From assembly GCA_030426085.1 (NCBI GenBank), contig JAUHYW010000038.1:24655-88654 (forward strand): 64,000 nucleotides of DNA, read 5' to 3'. Below the pieces are notes generated by a model. That model did not search any database. It worked only from the letters and a program-made list of their open reading frames with translations, and was not told the origin of the DNA. This document shows positions 8,394 to 16,858 of the stretch, one piece after another. The position numbers were made by a program, and so were the translations under genes. Position 1 is the first letter of the stretch, and every line of letters begins with the position of its first letter. The stretch is from a bacterium. GTDB taxonomy: Bacteria; Myxococcota_A; Bradymonadia; UBA7976; UBA1532.

Positions 8394-9335
8394 TCAGACC
8401 GGGACCGGCACCTGCTCGATGAGCTGGGCCACCACCCGCTCGGCCTCGCCGTAGGTCCGCAGGAGCCCCTCGCCGCCGCCGGTCACCAGCACCCGGTGGG
8501 CCAGCACCGGCACCGCGAGGTGCTTGACGTCGTCGGGCAGCGTATACGCCCGCCCCAGCAGCAGCGCCCGGGCCCGGGCCGCCCGCTGGAGGGCCAGGGC
8601 CCCCCGGGTCGAGACCCCCAGTTCGAGGGTCGGCGTCTGCCGGCTCGTCTCGACCAGCGTCATGATGTAGTCGATCACCAGATCGTCGACCCGGATGTCG
8701 TCCACCCGCCGCTGTAGATCGCGCACCTGATCCAGCGTGGCCTTCGGCTCGAGCGCATCCAGCGGATCGCGCCGGGTGCGCCCCTTGAGGATGGCCCGCT
8801 CGACCCGCCCGTCGGGGTAGCCGAGGTGCAGCCGCATCATGAAGCGGTCGAGCTGGCTCTCGGGCAGCGGATACGTGCCGTGGAAGTCCTGCGGGTTCTG
8901 GGTCGCGATGACGATGAACGGGTCGGGCAGCGGGTGGGTCTCGTTGTCGATCGACACCTGCCCCTCGTTCATCGCCTCGAGCAGGCTCGACTGGGTCTTG
9001 GGCGTCGTGCGGTTGATCTCGTCGGCGAGCACCACGTTGGCGAAGATCGGCCCCGGGCGGAACTCGAACTGCTCGCTGCCCCGCAGGAAGACGTTGACCC
9101 CCAGGATGTCGCTGGGCAGCAGGTCGCTGGTGAACTGGATGCGGCGGAAGCTGCACCCCAGCACCCGGGCCAGGGCGTGGCCGAGGGTGGTCTTGCCCAC
9201 GCCGGGCACGTCCTCGAGCAGGATGTGGCCCCCGGCGAGCGTGGCGGTCAGCGCGTTGAGCACCACGTCTTCCTTGCCCCGGACCACCCCGTTGACGGCG
9301 TCGAGCAGGTCGCGCAACAGGCGCTGATGAGTCAC
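8394..9335 (-). CDS. MoxR-family AAA+ ATPase
   Basis: 313 residues. Walker A is GVGKTT (45-50), Walker B VVLADEINR, sensor ATQNP, and the MoxR-specific stretch PLPESQLDRFMMRL is present. MoxR ATPases usually remodel or activate partner complexes together with vWA-domain or DUF58 proteins, but no such partner is adjacent here. The start is taken as GTG at 9335, with GAGGGA about ten bases upstream; an in-frame extension to 9425 would run through the topA promoter region. Divergent from topA, convergent with the glycosyltransferase gene. Confidence 0.9.
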   Translation of the reverse strand: MTHQRLLRDLLDAVNGVVRGKEDVVLNALTATLAGGHILLEDVPGVGKTTLGHALARVLGCSFRRIQFTSDLLPSDILGVNVFLRGSEQFEFRPGPIFANVVLADEINRTTPKTQSSLLEAMNEGQVSIDNETHPLPDPFIVIATQNPQDFHGTYPLPESQLDRFMMRLHLGYPDGRVERAILKGRTRRDPLDALEPKATLDQVRDLQRRVDDIRVDDLVIDYIMTLVETSRQTPTLELGVSTRGALALQRAARARALLLGRAYTLPDDVKHLAVPVLAHRVLVTGGGEGLLRTYGEAERVVAQLIEQVPVPV

Positions 9336-9543
9336 GGCGGGGTCCCTCGCGGCCGGTGGGCGCGGGCCGGGCCGGCCGCGCCTCGGTGGTGTGTACCCGG
9401 AGCGGGCCCCGCGGGCAAGAGGCACACGCGCCCCCGCTCGCCGTGACGGCCTCGGGTCAATTCGACGGCAGGGGTTGCAACCGGCCGTTCATCTGTTCAA
9501 CCTTCCCCCTCTCCGGGTCCGAACTGACGAAGCGAGGTGTTCG

Positions 9544-12306
9544 ATGCCGGCAACCGCGAGGCCCCAAGCGCTGGTGATCGTCGAGTCCCCCACCAAGGCG
9601 CGCACCATCCGCAAATTCCTCGGCGAGGGCTTCACGGTCGAGGCGTCGATGGGCCATGTGCGGGACCTGCCGTCGTCGGCCAGCGAGATCCCGGCCTCGG
9701 TCAAGGGCAAGCCCTGGGCCCGCCTCGCGGTCAACGTCGACGACGGCTTCAAGCCGGTCTACGTGGTGCCCGGCGACAAGAAGAAGGTCGTCTCCGAGCT
9801 CAAGAAGGCGCTCAAGCAGGCCGAGGTCCTCTACGTCGCGACCGATGAAGACCGCGAGGGGGAGTCGATCGGCTGGCACCTGCTGCAGCTCCTCAAGCCC
9901 AAGGTGCCCACCCACCGCATGGTGTTCCACGAGATCACCCGCGAGGCCATCGACAAGGCGCTCGCCAGCCCCCGGGCCGTCGACCAGCAGCTCGTGCAGG
10001 CCCAGGAGGCCCGGCGCATCCTCGACCGGCTGGTGGGCTACGTCGTCTCGCCGCTGCTGTGGAAGAAGGTGCGCCCCCGGCTGAGCGCCGGGCGGGTGCA
10101 GAGCGTGGCGGTGCGGGTGCTCGTGCTGCGCGAGCGGGAGCGCATGGCCTTCGTCGCCGGCCGCTGGTGGGATCTGAAGGCCACCGCCGAGAAGGCCGGC
10201 ACCCGGTTCGACGCCCAGCTCGCCACCATCGACGGCACCACCGTCGCCTCGGGGCGCGACTTCGACGAGCACACCGGCGCGCTCAAGCCCGGGCGCAAGG
10301 TGGTCCTGCTCGGCGAGGCCGAGGCCACCGCGCTGCGGGGCCGGCTCGACGGGCGCCCGCTGACCGTCGGCGACATCCAGCGCAAGGTCCAGACCCGGCG
10401 GCCCTACCCCCCGTTCACCACCTCGACGCTGCAGCAGGAGGCCAACCGCAAGCTCGGCTTCACCGCCCGCACGACGATGCAGGTCGCCCAGCGGCTGTAC
10501 GAGAACGGCCACATCACCTACATGCGGACCGACTCGGTGCACCTCTCGGGGCAGGCCATCGGCTCGGCCCGCTCGATGATCGAGCGGCGCTACGGGGCCG
10601 AGATGCTCTCGCCCAAGCCGCGCAACTACACCACCAAGAGCAAAGGCGCCCAGGAGGCCCACGAGGCGATCCGCCCGGCGGGCACCCGCATGGCGACCGC
10701 CCAGGAGCTGGGGCTCTCGGGGCCCGAGGCCCGGCTGTACGACCTGATCTGGAAGCGCACCGTCGCCACCCAGATGGCCGACGCCAAGGTGGCCCTGACG
10801 ACCGTGCGGCTGACGGTGGACGACCCCGAGACCGGGCGCACCATCGAGTTCCGGGCCAGCGGGCGGCAGGTGGTGTTCCCCGGGTTCTTCCGGGCCTACG
10901 TCGAGGGCAGCGACGACCCCGAGCAGGTGCTCGACGACCGGGACCAGCCGCTGCCCGAGCTGACCGAGGGCGAGGCGATCGCGCTCGCCGAGCTGACCGC
11001 CGCCGACCACGAGACCCGGCCCCCGGCGCGCTACACCGAGGCCTCGCTGGTCAAGGCGCTCGAAGAGCAGGGCATCGGCCGGCCGAGCACCTACGCCTCG
11101 ATCATCGACACCATCCAGCACCGGGGCTACGTCCAGAACATCAGCCGGCAGCTCGTGCCGACCTTCACCGCGATGGCGGTGACCCGGCTGCTCGAGGAGA
11201 CGCTGTCGAAGGTGGTCGACGTCGAGTTCACCGCCTCGATGGAGAGCTGGCTCGACGACATCGCCGAGGGCACCGACGCCGAGAAGTACCTCGAGCGGTT
11301 CTACAAGGACGAGCTGCTCGACGGGGTGGCCCAGGGCGAGCAGATCGACCCCCGGTCGGTGTGCACCCTCGACGGGGAGCGCTTCGGCCCCTACCGCATC
11401 CGGGTCGGGCGCTACGGCCCGTTCGTGGAGTACGACATCGAGGGCGCCGAGAAGCCCGGCTCGTTCTCGCTGCCCGAGGAGGCCGCGCCGGCCGACGTCG
11501 ACGTGCCCTTCCTCGACACGCTGCGGGCCAAGGCCGAGAAGGGCGAGTCGCCGCTGGGCGAGGACCCCGAGACCGGCGAGCCAGTGTACGTGCGGGTGGG
11601 CCGCTTCGGGCCCTACGTGCAGCTCGGCGAGCGCACCGACGAGAACCCCAAGCCCAAGCGGGCCTCGCTGCCCCCGGGCATGGACGTCGGTGATGTGACC
11701 TTCGCGGTGGCCGTCGACATCCTGGCGCTGCCCCGCCCCATCGGCGAGCACCCCGAGGACGGGGTCGCGGTCGAGGCGGGCATCGGGCGCTACGGGCCCT
11801 ACGTCAAGCACGGCAAGACCTACGCCTCGCTGAAGAAGACCGACGACGTGCTCGCCATCGGGCTGCCCCGGGCGCTCGAGCTGCTCGCCGAGAAGAAGAG
11901 CCGCGGCCGCAAGACCGAGCCGCTGCGCGAGATGGGGGCCCACCCGGAGGACGGCAAGCCGGTCAACGTGCTCGACGGCCGCTTCGGGCCCTACGTCAAG
12001 CACGGCCGGCTCAACGCCTCGCTGCCCAAGGGCACCACGGTCGAAGAGCTCACGATGGATCAGGCGGTGGCGCTGCTCGAAGCCCGCGCGGCCCGCAAGG
12101 CCAAGCGCGGCGGCGGGCGCAAGACGACGACGGCGAAGAAGACCACCGCCAAGAAGCCCGCCGCCAAGAAGACCACCACGAAGAAGACCACGGCCAAGAA
12201 GTCGACCGCGAAGAAGGCCACCGCGAAGAAGCCGGCCGCCAAGAAGACCACTGCGAAGAAGCCGGCCGCCAAGAAGCCGGCCGCCAAGAAGCCCCCCACC
12301 GAGTAG
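9544..12306 (+). CDS. topA: DNA topoisomerase I
   Basis: 920 residues. The Toprim domain opens with ALVIVESPTKA and carries TDEDREGE (residues 100-107) for Mg2+ binding; the nucleophile is Tyr326 in ITYMRTDS. The C-terminus has several GRFGPYV / GRYGPYV repeats instead of the C4 zinc fingers of enterobacterial TopA, then a tail (about 851-920) made almost only of Lys, Ala, Thr and Pro (KKTTAKK, KKPAAKK), like lysine-rich tails in actinobacterial TopA that aid DNA binding and processivity. It relaxes negative supercoils. The ATG at 9544 has GAGG upstream. The 3' end faces the 42-bp repeat arrays. Confidence 0.97.
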   Translation: MPATARPQALVIVESPTKARTIRKFLGEGFTVEASMGHVRDLPSSASEIPASVKGKPWARLAVNVDDGFKPVYVVPGDKKKVVSELKKALKQAEVLYVATDEDREGESIGWHLLQLLKPKVPTHRMVFHEITREAIDKALASPRAVDQQLVQAQEARRILDRLVGYVVSPLLWKKVRPRLSAGRVQSVAVRVLVLRERERMAFVAGRWWDLKATAEKAGTRFDAQLATIDGTTVASGRDFDEHTGALKPGRKVVLLGEAEATALRGRLDGRPLTVGDIQRKVQTRRPYPPFTTSTLQQEANRKLGFTARTTMQVAQRLYENGHITYMRTDSVHLSGQAIGSARSMIERRYGAEMLSPKPRNYTTKSKGAQEAHEAIRPAGTRMATAQELGLSGPEARLYDLIWKRTVATQMADAKVALTTVRLTVDDPETGRTIEFRASGRQVVFPGFFRAYVEGSDDPEQVLDDRDQPLPELTEGEAIALAELTAADHETRPPARYTEASLVKALEEQGIGRPSTYASIIDTIQHRGYVQNISRQLVPTFTAMAVTRLLEETLSKVVDVEFTASMESWLDDIAEGTDAEKYLERFYKDELLDGVAQGEQIDPRSVCTLDGERFGPYRIRVGRYGPFVEYDIEGAEKPGSFSLPEEAAPADVDVPFLDTLRAKAEKGESPLGEDPETGEPVYVRVGRFGPYVQLGERTDENPKPKRASLPPGMDVGDVTFAVAVDILALPRPIGEHPEDGVAVEAGIGRYGPYVKHGKTYASLKKTDDVLAIGLPRALELLAEKKSRGRKTEPLREMGAHPEDGKPVNVLDGRFGPYVKHGRLNASLPKGTTVEELTMDQAVALLEARAARKAKRGGGRKTTTAKKTTAKKPAAKKTTTKKTTAKKSTAKKATAKKPAAKKTTAKKPAAKKPAAKKPPTE

Positions 12307-12351
12307 CCGACCCCCGCGCCGTCGGCTCGATCACCCGCACGCCGCGAGTCC

Positions 12352-12822
12352 GGGCCGACCCCCCTTCGACCGCACTCACGCCGAAAGTCCCGATCCGACC
12401 CGCCCGCTCGCTCGCCCTCGGGGCTGGAGTCCGGGTCCGACCCGCCCGCTCGCTCGCCTTCGGCCCTGAAGCCCGGGTCCGACCCGCTCGCTCGATCGCC
12501 TTCGGCCTCGAAATGCGGGTCCGACCCGCTCGCTCGATCGCCTTCGGCCTCGAAATGCGGGTCCGACCCGCTCGCTCGATCGCCTTCAGCCTTGAAGTCC
12601 AGCTCCGACCCGCCCGCTCGATCGCCCTCATCCTTGAAGTCCAGCTCCGACCTGCCGGCTCGACCGCCTTCGGCCCTGAAATCCGGGTCCGACCCGCCCG
12701 GTCGATCGCCTTCGGCCCTGAAGTCCGGGTCCGACCGACCCCGCCGAGTCGTCCGGGCAGATTTCGGGCGGGTCCGACCCGGCCACCAGGCCGGACGACG
12801 ATCTGCGAGACGGGTCCGACCC
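12352..12822 (+). repeat. Array 1 of 42-bp units with palindromic core GGGTCCGACCC
   Basis: Core copies start at 12391, 12433, 12475, 12517, 12559, 12601, 12643, 12685, 12727, 12770 and 12812, a period of exactly 42 bp with one 43-bp step; a degenerate copy at 12352 is 39 bp before the first. Most cores are the 11-bp palindrome GGGTCCGACCC; those at 12391, 12601 and 12643 keep TCCGACC. The rest of the unit carries a (CGATCG)CCTTCGGCC stretch. Because 42 is a multiple of three, long open frames run through on both strands, but the unit differences between the arrays are mostly non-synonymous in any frame, so I call it non-coding. Confidence 0.9.
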
Positions 12823-12853
12823 ATCCGTGAAAACCGTCGCTGATCGGGTGAGG

Positions 12854-12866
12854 CACCTCGAAGGTG
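12854..12866. repeat. Small palindrome in the spacer between the arrays
   Basis: CACCT, CGA, AGGTG form a perfect 5-bp stem around a 3-base centre inside the 158-bp spacer between the two inverted 42-bp arrays. The spacer also contains GGCGGGGG and otherwise unrelated sequence. Any link with the arrays is speculative. Confidence 0.4.
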
Positions 12867-12980
12867 TCCGCCCGCCCGGCGGGGGTTCTCTCACCCACCG
12901 ACGACCCGTCCGCCAGGCCCGAAGCCTCGTCGCGCGACCGCTGCCACCCGGACTGCAAGCGCCGAAGGCGATCGAAGTGC

Positions 12981-13243
12981 GGGTCGGACCCGGACTTCAG
13001 CCCCGAGGCCTATAGATCTCACGGGTCGGACCCGGACTTCAGCCCCGAGGCCGATCGATCTCACGGGTCGGACCCGGACTTCGGGCCCGAGCCCGCCCCC
13101 GCCCGCGGGTCGGACCCGGACTTCAGCCCCGAGGCCGATCTCTCCCGCGGGTCGGACCCGGACTTCAGCCCCGAGGCCGATCGATCTCACGGGTCGGACC
13201 CGTACTTCGGGCCCGAGCCCTCTCGCGCCGGCCGGTCGCACCC
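12981..13243 (-). repeat. Array 2 of the same 42-bp unit, inverted
   Basis: Core copies GGGTCGGACCC start at 12981, 13023, 13065, 13107, 13149 and 13191, exactly 42 bp apart, with a degenerate seventh at 13233. Read on the minus strand the unit matches array 1: comparing the unit at 12685 with the reverse complement of the unit whose core is 13065-13075, 34 of 42 bases agree by eye. The two arrays thus form one large inverted repeat between topA and the Imm51-like gene, whose stop lies 22 bp beyond the last core. Confidence 0.9.
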
Positions 13244-13265
13244 GTTCGGCCGCCGCCGCGCGCCG

Positions 13266-13622
13266 TCAGTCCCAGGTCCAGGGCGCGGCCTTCGCCGCCG
13301 CCGACAGCGCCTCGAGATCGTGGAAGACCCCGTGCAGCAGCGCGGCGAGCTCTTGCAGCGCCTCCAGATCGTCCCCGTACGCCACGAACATGCCCGCCTC
13401 GGGGTCGAGGTCGAACCGGCCCTCGAGCTCGGGCGCCTCGGTGGCCACGAGGTGGTCCGCCACGTCGGCCCAGCCGTAGCCCCCGGGGTGGCGCCCGGCG
13501 GCTTCGAAGGTCTCCATCGTCGGCCCCATCCGGCTGTCGGAGAGGATCAGGCCGTAGCGCACCCCGTCTTCGTAGGGGTAGAGCAGAAACGGGCTCCAGG
13601 TCTCGTCGTCGCGCTCGTCCAT
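13266..13622 (-). CDS. Imm51-like immunity protein
   Basis: 118 residues. The order of motifs fits the Imm51 family of polymorphic-toxin immunity proteins as I remember it: an N-terminal beta segment, TMETFEAAGRHPGGYGWADV (G-x-GYxW), PELEGRFDLDPEAGMFVAY with the hallmark DPEAGMFxAY, and a C-terminal helix ALQELAALLHGVFHD. Such proteins normally neutralise a nuclease-type toxin encoded next door. No toxin gene is visible within several kb, so this may be an orphan. No signal peptide; cytosolic. It is convergent with topA across the 42-bp arrays. Confidence 0.75.
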   Translation of the reverse strand: MDERDDETWSPFLLYPYEDGVRYGLILSDSRMGPTMETFEAAGRHPGGYGWADVADHLVATEAPELEGRFDLDPEAGMFVAYGDDLEALQELAALLHGVFHDLEALSAAAKAAPWTWD

Positions 13623-13697
13623 CGTGTGGCTCCGGGCAGTGAGCGGCGCATGGTGCCAGGGGCGAAGGCCGGGGTCGAGGGGTGGATCGCCCGGGAC

Positions 13698-14246
13698 CTA
13701 GTCGGCTTCGCTGCTTCGCTCGCTACCCCGAGCCCGAATACGGGCGAGAAGAGAGTTGAGGACAGCCGTCGTGGATGGCGCCTGCAGAATCTTGCGCAGA
13801 TACGACAGGAACTCCTCCTCGGAGTGCGCGTTCGGATAAGTCACGCGCTTGCGGTATCGCTTGATACGAGTCGTCGTCGGGCCACGGGTGAATCCGAACA
13901 CGCTTCTTGCGCCCTCGTGCACGATCTCCTCCTCGACCACCCGATCCCCAAGGAACGTGTCCTCCTCCTCTTCCTTGACGACCTTGGCCACCGGCTCAGC
14001 AATCGCCACGGCCGGGAAGGACAGTTCGGCGCCGTGCTCGACCCGAAATAGGATGTGGCGGTAGTCGAGAGACGGCGCTTCGACGACGAACTCGAGCTTG
14101 ACGCTCCCGTCGTCCTCGGTGCCCTCGATGTGCCCCTTCAGATGCCCGGCTGTCCGCGCGCCGAGGGCCTCGGCCTGCTCCTGGAGCAGTTCGAGGGGTG
14201 TCCGCGTCTCCAGATCGAGCGAAGGCCACAGTCCAGCGTCAGACAT
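13698..14246 (-). CDS. Unknown protein of a lower-GC cassette
   Basis: 182 residues, no recognised family. It has an N-terminal helical segment (PLELLQEQAEALGARTAGHL), a beta-rich middle that includes KLEFVVEAPSLDYRHILFRV, a very acidic stretch KEEEEDTFLG, then a basic RIKRYRKRV and a helical end. No signal peptide or membrane segment. Its base composition is clearly poorer in G and C than the genome around it, as is that of the gene upstream. The ATG overlaps the end of the EEP-fold gene by eight bases, so the two proteins are probably made together and may act together. Confidence 0.75.
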   Translation of the reverse strand: MSDAGLWPSLDLETRTPLELLQEQAEALGARTAGHLKGHIEGTEDDGSVKLEFVVEAPSLDYRHILFRVEHGAELSFPAVAIAEPVAKVVKEEEEDTFLGDRVVEEEIVHEGARSVFGFTRGPTTTRIKRYRKRVTYPNAHSEEEFLSYLRKILQAPSTTAVLNSLLARIRARGSERSSEAD

Positions 14247-15054
14247 CGGGCAACTCCAAGGTGAAGAGGAGGGGGAAGTGATCAGAGGCAGAGGGGTGAC
14301 CGTCAGCGGATGCGAGGGGGCGACCCGCGACCGCGTCCACGATCTGTATGTCGGTCAAGGCATCCACGAGGACCGGGCGCACGAGGACCTGATCCAGCAT
14401 GTGCCAGAACCTGTTGATGTGGTGGCCCGAGTTGTTGAAGAAGTAGGTCCCGGGTGGACCCATCATCACATCTCCCCACATACCCCACATCGCGTTGTAG
14501 AAGTAGGGATATTCCACGCCCTTGACGATCCGCGAACCACGACGGACGGTCACGCGATCAGCGAGCGCATGCAGCCCCGTGGCCTTGACCATCCCCGCCT
14601 CGAAGGGGTCCATGTTCAGGTCGCCGACGAGCAGTGTACGTCGCTGAGGGTCCTGCGCGTCTTCGTATCTTCGAATCAAATCGCCCAGATCACTCGCCCC
14701 CTCCTCCCGATCAATGTCTTCGGCGAAGGACTTGCTGACGAGATGGGCGACGACGAGTGTGCAGCCACCGAGTCTGTACAGGGTCGCGTATGGAAAGTTT
14801 TCGTCATTCTGCGCGGTGTGGAACTGCGCGTGCGGCAACCTCGAGATTGCGCAGATGCGAGACCGAGGCGGCCGAAGCGCGTCGGAGAACACGTCGGTCA
14901 CGAGCCGTTCGTTGAGGTATCTGGCGATCTCACCGCCATCGATTTCGGGCTTCTCGGCGAGGAGAACGAGATCCACCGCGTGCTCTCGAACAAGGTCGGC
15001 TACGAAGTCCAGCGTAGCCTCGCGGCGCTTGAGGTTCCAGAACAGGGCCTTCAT
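14239..15054 (-). CDS. Endonuclease/exonuclease/phosphatase (EEP) fold hydrolase
   Basis: 271 residues. It starts with MKALFWNLKRRE, the Asn of the first EEP motif, then DLVLLAEKPEID with the metal-binding Glu, LLVGDLNMDPFE (the GDxN motif) and the C-terminal SASDHFPLLF (SDH motif). All catalytic elements of the Mg2+-dependent EEP superfamily are present, so it should be active as a DNase, phosphodiesterase or phosphatase; the substrate is unknown. There is no signal peptide, so it acts in the cytosol. The lower GC content than its neighbours and the coupled unknown gene downstream suggest a laterally acquired two-gene module. Confidence 0.85.
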   Translation of the reverse strand: MKALFWNLKRREATLDFVADLVREHAVDLVLLAEKPEIDGGEIARYLNERLVTDVFSDALRPPRSRICAISRLPHAQFHTAQNDENFPYATLYRLGGCTLVVAHLVSKSFAEDIDREEGASDLGDLIRRYEDAQDPQRRTLLVGDLNMDPFEAGMVKATGLHALADRVTVRRGSRIVKGVEYPYFYNAMWGMWGDVMMGPPGTYFFNNSGHHINRFWHMLDQVLVRPVLVDALTDIQIVDAVAGRPLASADGHPSASDHFPLLFTLELPDV

Positions 15055-15115
15055 CAGAGCGGCAATCTACGCCGGTACGCGGCGCCGCCCAACCCGGCCC
15101 GCCCGGCGCACTCAC

Positions 15116-16858
15116 TCACACCGGCGGCAGCGTCATAGTCACCACCGGCCACGGCTCGAACCGCTCGATCGTCAGCCCGCCGCCCTGGATCTCGACCAGC
15201 CGGTGCAGCAGTAGTACCGGGGCGCCGCGCAGGTCGCCGGGGCCGGGGCGGGCGCGGCGGGCGTCGGCGTCGGCGGCGCGCCACTGCTGCACGACCGCCG
15301 CCCGATCGGACGGCTCGCCCTCGGCCGAGACGACCTCGATGCGGGCCTCGACCCCGCCGCTCCGGGGGTGGGTGAAGGCGATCTGCACCTCGCCGCGATC
15401 CATTGCGTCGATGAGGCTGCCGGCGGCGATGTACAGCGCGCGGGCGGTGTGGGCCGGGTCGAAGCGGGCGGCGGGCTGGGTCTCGCCGGCGGCGGCGTAG
15501 AGCGCGACCCGGATGTCGACCTGCTCGAGCGGGTCGGGGCGGACCTGCTGGCGCAGCATGCGGGCGAGGTCGGCGGCGGTGGTCGGGGCCGGGGCGAAGC
15601 CGGTCGAGCGCACCGAGGCGGCGCCCGGGCTGCGCAGCCCCTCGAGGCGGCTGAGGTCGAGCAGGGCCAGGATGAACCGCAGGAGGCCGTCGCCGCTGCG
15701 CCACAGGGTGCCGAGCTGGCTGCGCTGGCGGGCGTCGATCGGGCCGTCGATCTCGGCGAGCAGGACCTCGCTGAAGCCGAGGATGCTGTTGAGCGGGCTC
15801 TTGAGCTCGTGGCTGAGGTGGGCCAGGAATCGGGCCTTGGCCGCGTCGGCCCGCCGCCGCTCGGCCGCCGCCCGCCGCAGGGCGCTGCGCTGGGCGGTGA
15901 GGCCGGCGAGGGTCGCGTCGAGCGCCCGGGCGACGGCGGTGGTCTCCCACAGAGCGACGGCCGGCGGCGGCGGCGGGCTGGGGTCGTCGTCGTTGATGTG
16001 GCGCAGGGTCTCGCCGATGCTGGCGAGGTCGTCGGTGACGGTGCTCGCCAGCCGCCGGCCGGTGACCGCGGCGAGCAGGATGAGGCCGGCGAGCAGGCCG
16101 TAGGGCAGCAGGCCGAGGCGCAGCTCGTCGGGGCGCTCGCCGTTGAGCCGGGCGGTGACGCTGGGGGGCAGGGCGGCGGCGAACTCGGCCCGCTCCAGCT
16201 CGCCGGGGAGCTGCTCTGCGATGGTGCGCGCCATGCGCTCGAGCCGCTCGGTGAAGTAGGCCCCGGCCTCGACGGCGTAGGCTTCGCTGTTGCCCTCCTG
16301 CACCAGCAGCAGGCCGACGGCGCAGATGACGACCGGGACCTGCAACGCCAGCGCCAGCCGGCCGGCGAGCGGCTGGCGGATGCCGCGCACCGGGCCGGCG
16401 CCGGGCGGGCCGGCGGCGTGGCGCCGGAGGATGTGGCGCGCCCCGAGGTATAGCCCCAGCACCGGCCACAGCGCGACGACGTAGGTGATCGCGCCGACGG
16501 CGACCGCGTCTCCGGCCGGGCCGCCCCGGGCCATCATCCAGGCGGCGGTCGTCACCCCGAAGGCCAGCGCCCCGACGAAGCCGCCCCGCACCAGCTCGAC
16601 CGGGAAGTCGTGGGCCAGCCGCCGGTGCTCGGGGTCGGCGGTGGGCCGGGCCCCCAGCCGGCGCAGGGGGCGGCCCATCCACACCTGGGCCAGCGCGAGG
16701 GTCAGCAGCGCGCCGGCGGCGTAGAAGATCTGCCAGTCGCGGCCGGGGGCCCGGGGGCCGCTGAGCTCGGGCACGGCGATCACGGTGAAGGCGGTCGAGG
16801 CCAGCCCGGCGAGGAGGGTGTACAGCCGGATCGCGTCGAGGGGGTGCAGGCGCCTCAT
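15116..16858 (-). CDS. Membrane histidine kinase with phospho-accepting His but a degenerate ATPase domain
   Basis: 580 residues. Several N-terminal membrane segments (about 1-260) surround a short external region, followed by a linker and a HisKA domain with a normal H box, HLSHELKSPLNSILG, His350. The following HATPase region is decayed: where NxxxN is expected it reads ALYIAAGSLIDA; no DxGxG motif is seen (SAEGEP instead); and the G2 box is replaced by PGPGDLRGAP. Only the last helix-strand piece, LHRLVEIQGGGLTIE, is family-like. It probably cannot bind ATP by itself. The start at 16858 overlaps the stop of the upstream kinase gene (ATGA). It is the last gene of an eight-gene overlapping operon. 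Confidence 0.85.
   Translation of the reverse strand: MRRLHPLDAIRLYTLLAGLASTAFTVIAVPELSGPRAPGRDWQIFYAAGALLTLALAQVWMGRPLRRLGARPTADPEHRRLAHDFPVELVRGGFVGALAFGVTTAAWMMARGGPAGDAVAVGAITYVVALWPVLGLYLGARHILRRHAAGPPGAGPVRGIRQPLAGRLALALQVPVVICAVGLLLVQEGNSEAYAVEAGAYFTERLERMARTIAEQLPGELERAEFAAALPPSVTARLNGERPDELRLGLLPYGLLAGLILLAAVTGRRLASTVTDDLASIGETLRHINDDDPSPPPPPAVALWETTAVARALDATLAGLTAQRSALRRAAAERRRADAAKARFLAHLSHELKSPLNSILGFSEVLLAEIDGPIDARQRSQLGTLWRSGDGLLRFILALLDLSRLEGLRSPGAASVRSTGFAPAPTTAADLARMLRQQVRPDPLEQVDIRVALYAAAGETQPAARFDPAHTARALYIAAGSLIDAMDRGEVQIAFTHPRSGGVEARIEVVSAEGEPSDRAAVVQQWRAADADARRARPGPGDLRGAPVLLLHRLVEIQGGGLTIERFEPWPVVTMTLPPV

Noticed and set aside
9457..12003. 848-codon minus-strand open frame opposite topA
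   Set aside because: Antisense to topA, no family resemblance, composition typical of reverse-frame shadows in high-GC DNA.
12050..12958. Long open frames on both strands through the 42-bp arrays that would encode 14-residue repeats (such as GSDPDF units)
   Set aside because: The unit length is a multiple of three, so open frames arise automatically. They run into topA or the Imm51 gene antisense, lack start signals, and unit differences between the arrays are mostly non-synonymous.
12352..13243. CRISPR-like look of the 42-bp arrays
   Set aside because: There are no unique spacers: the whole 42-bp unit repeats and drifts. No cas gene is in the window.
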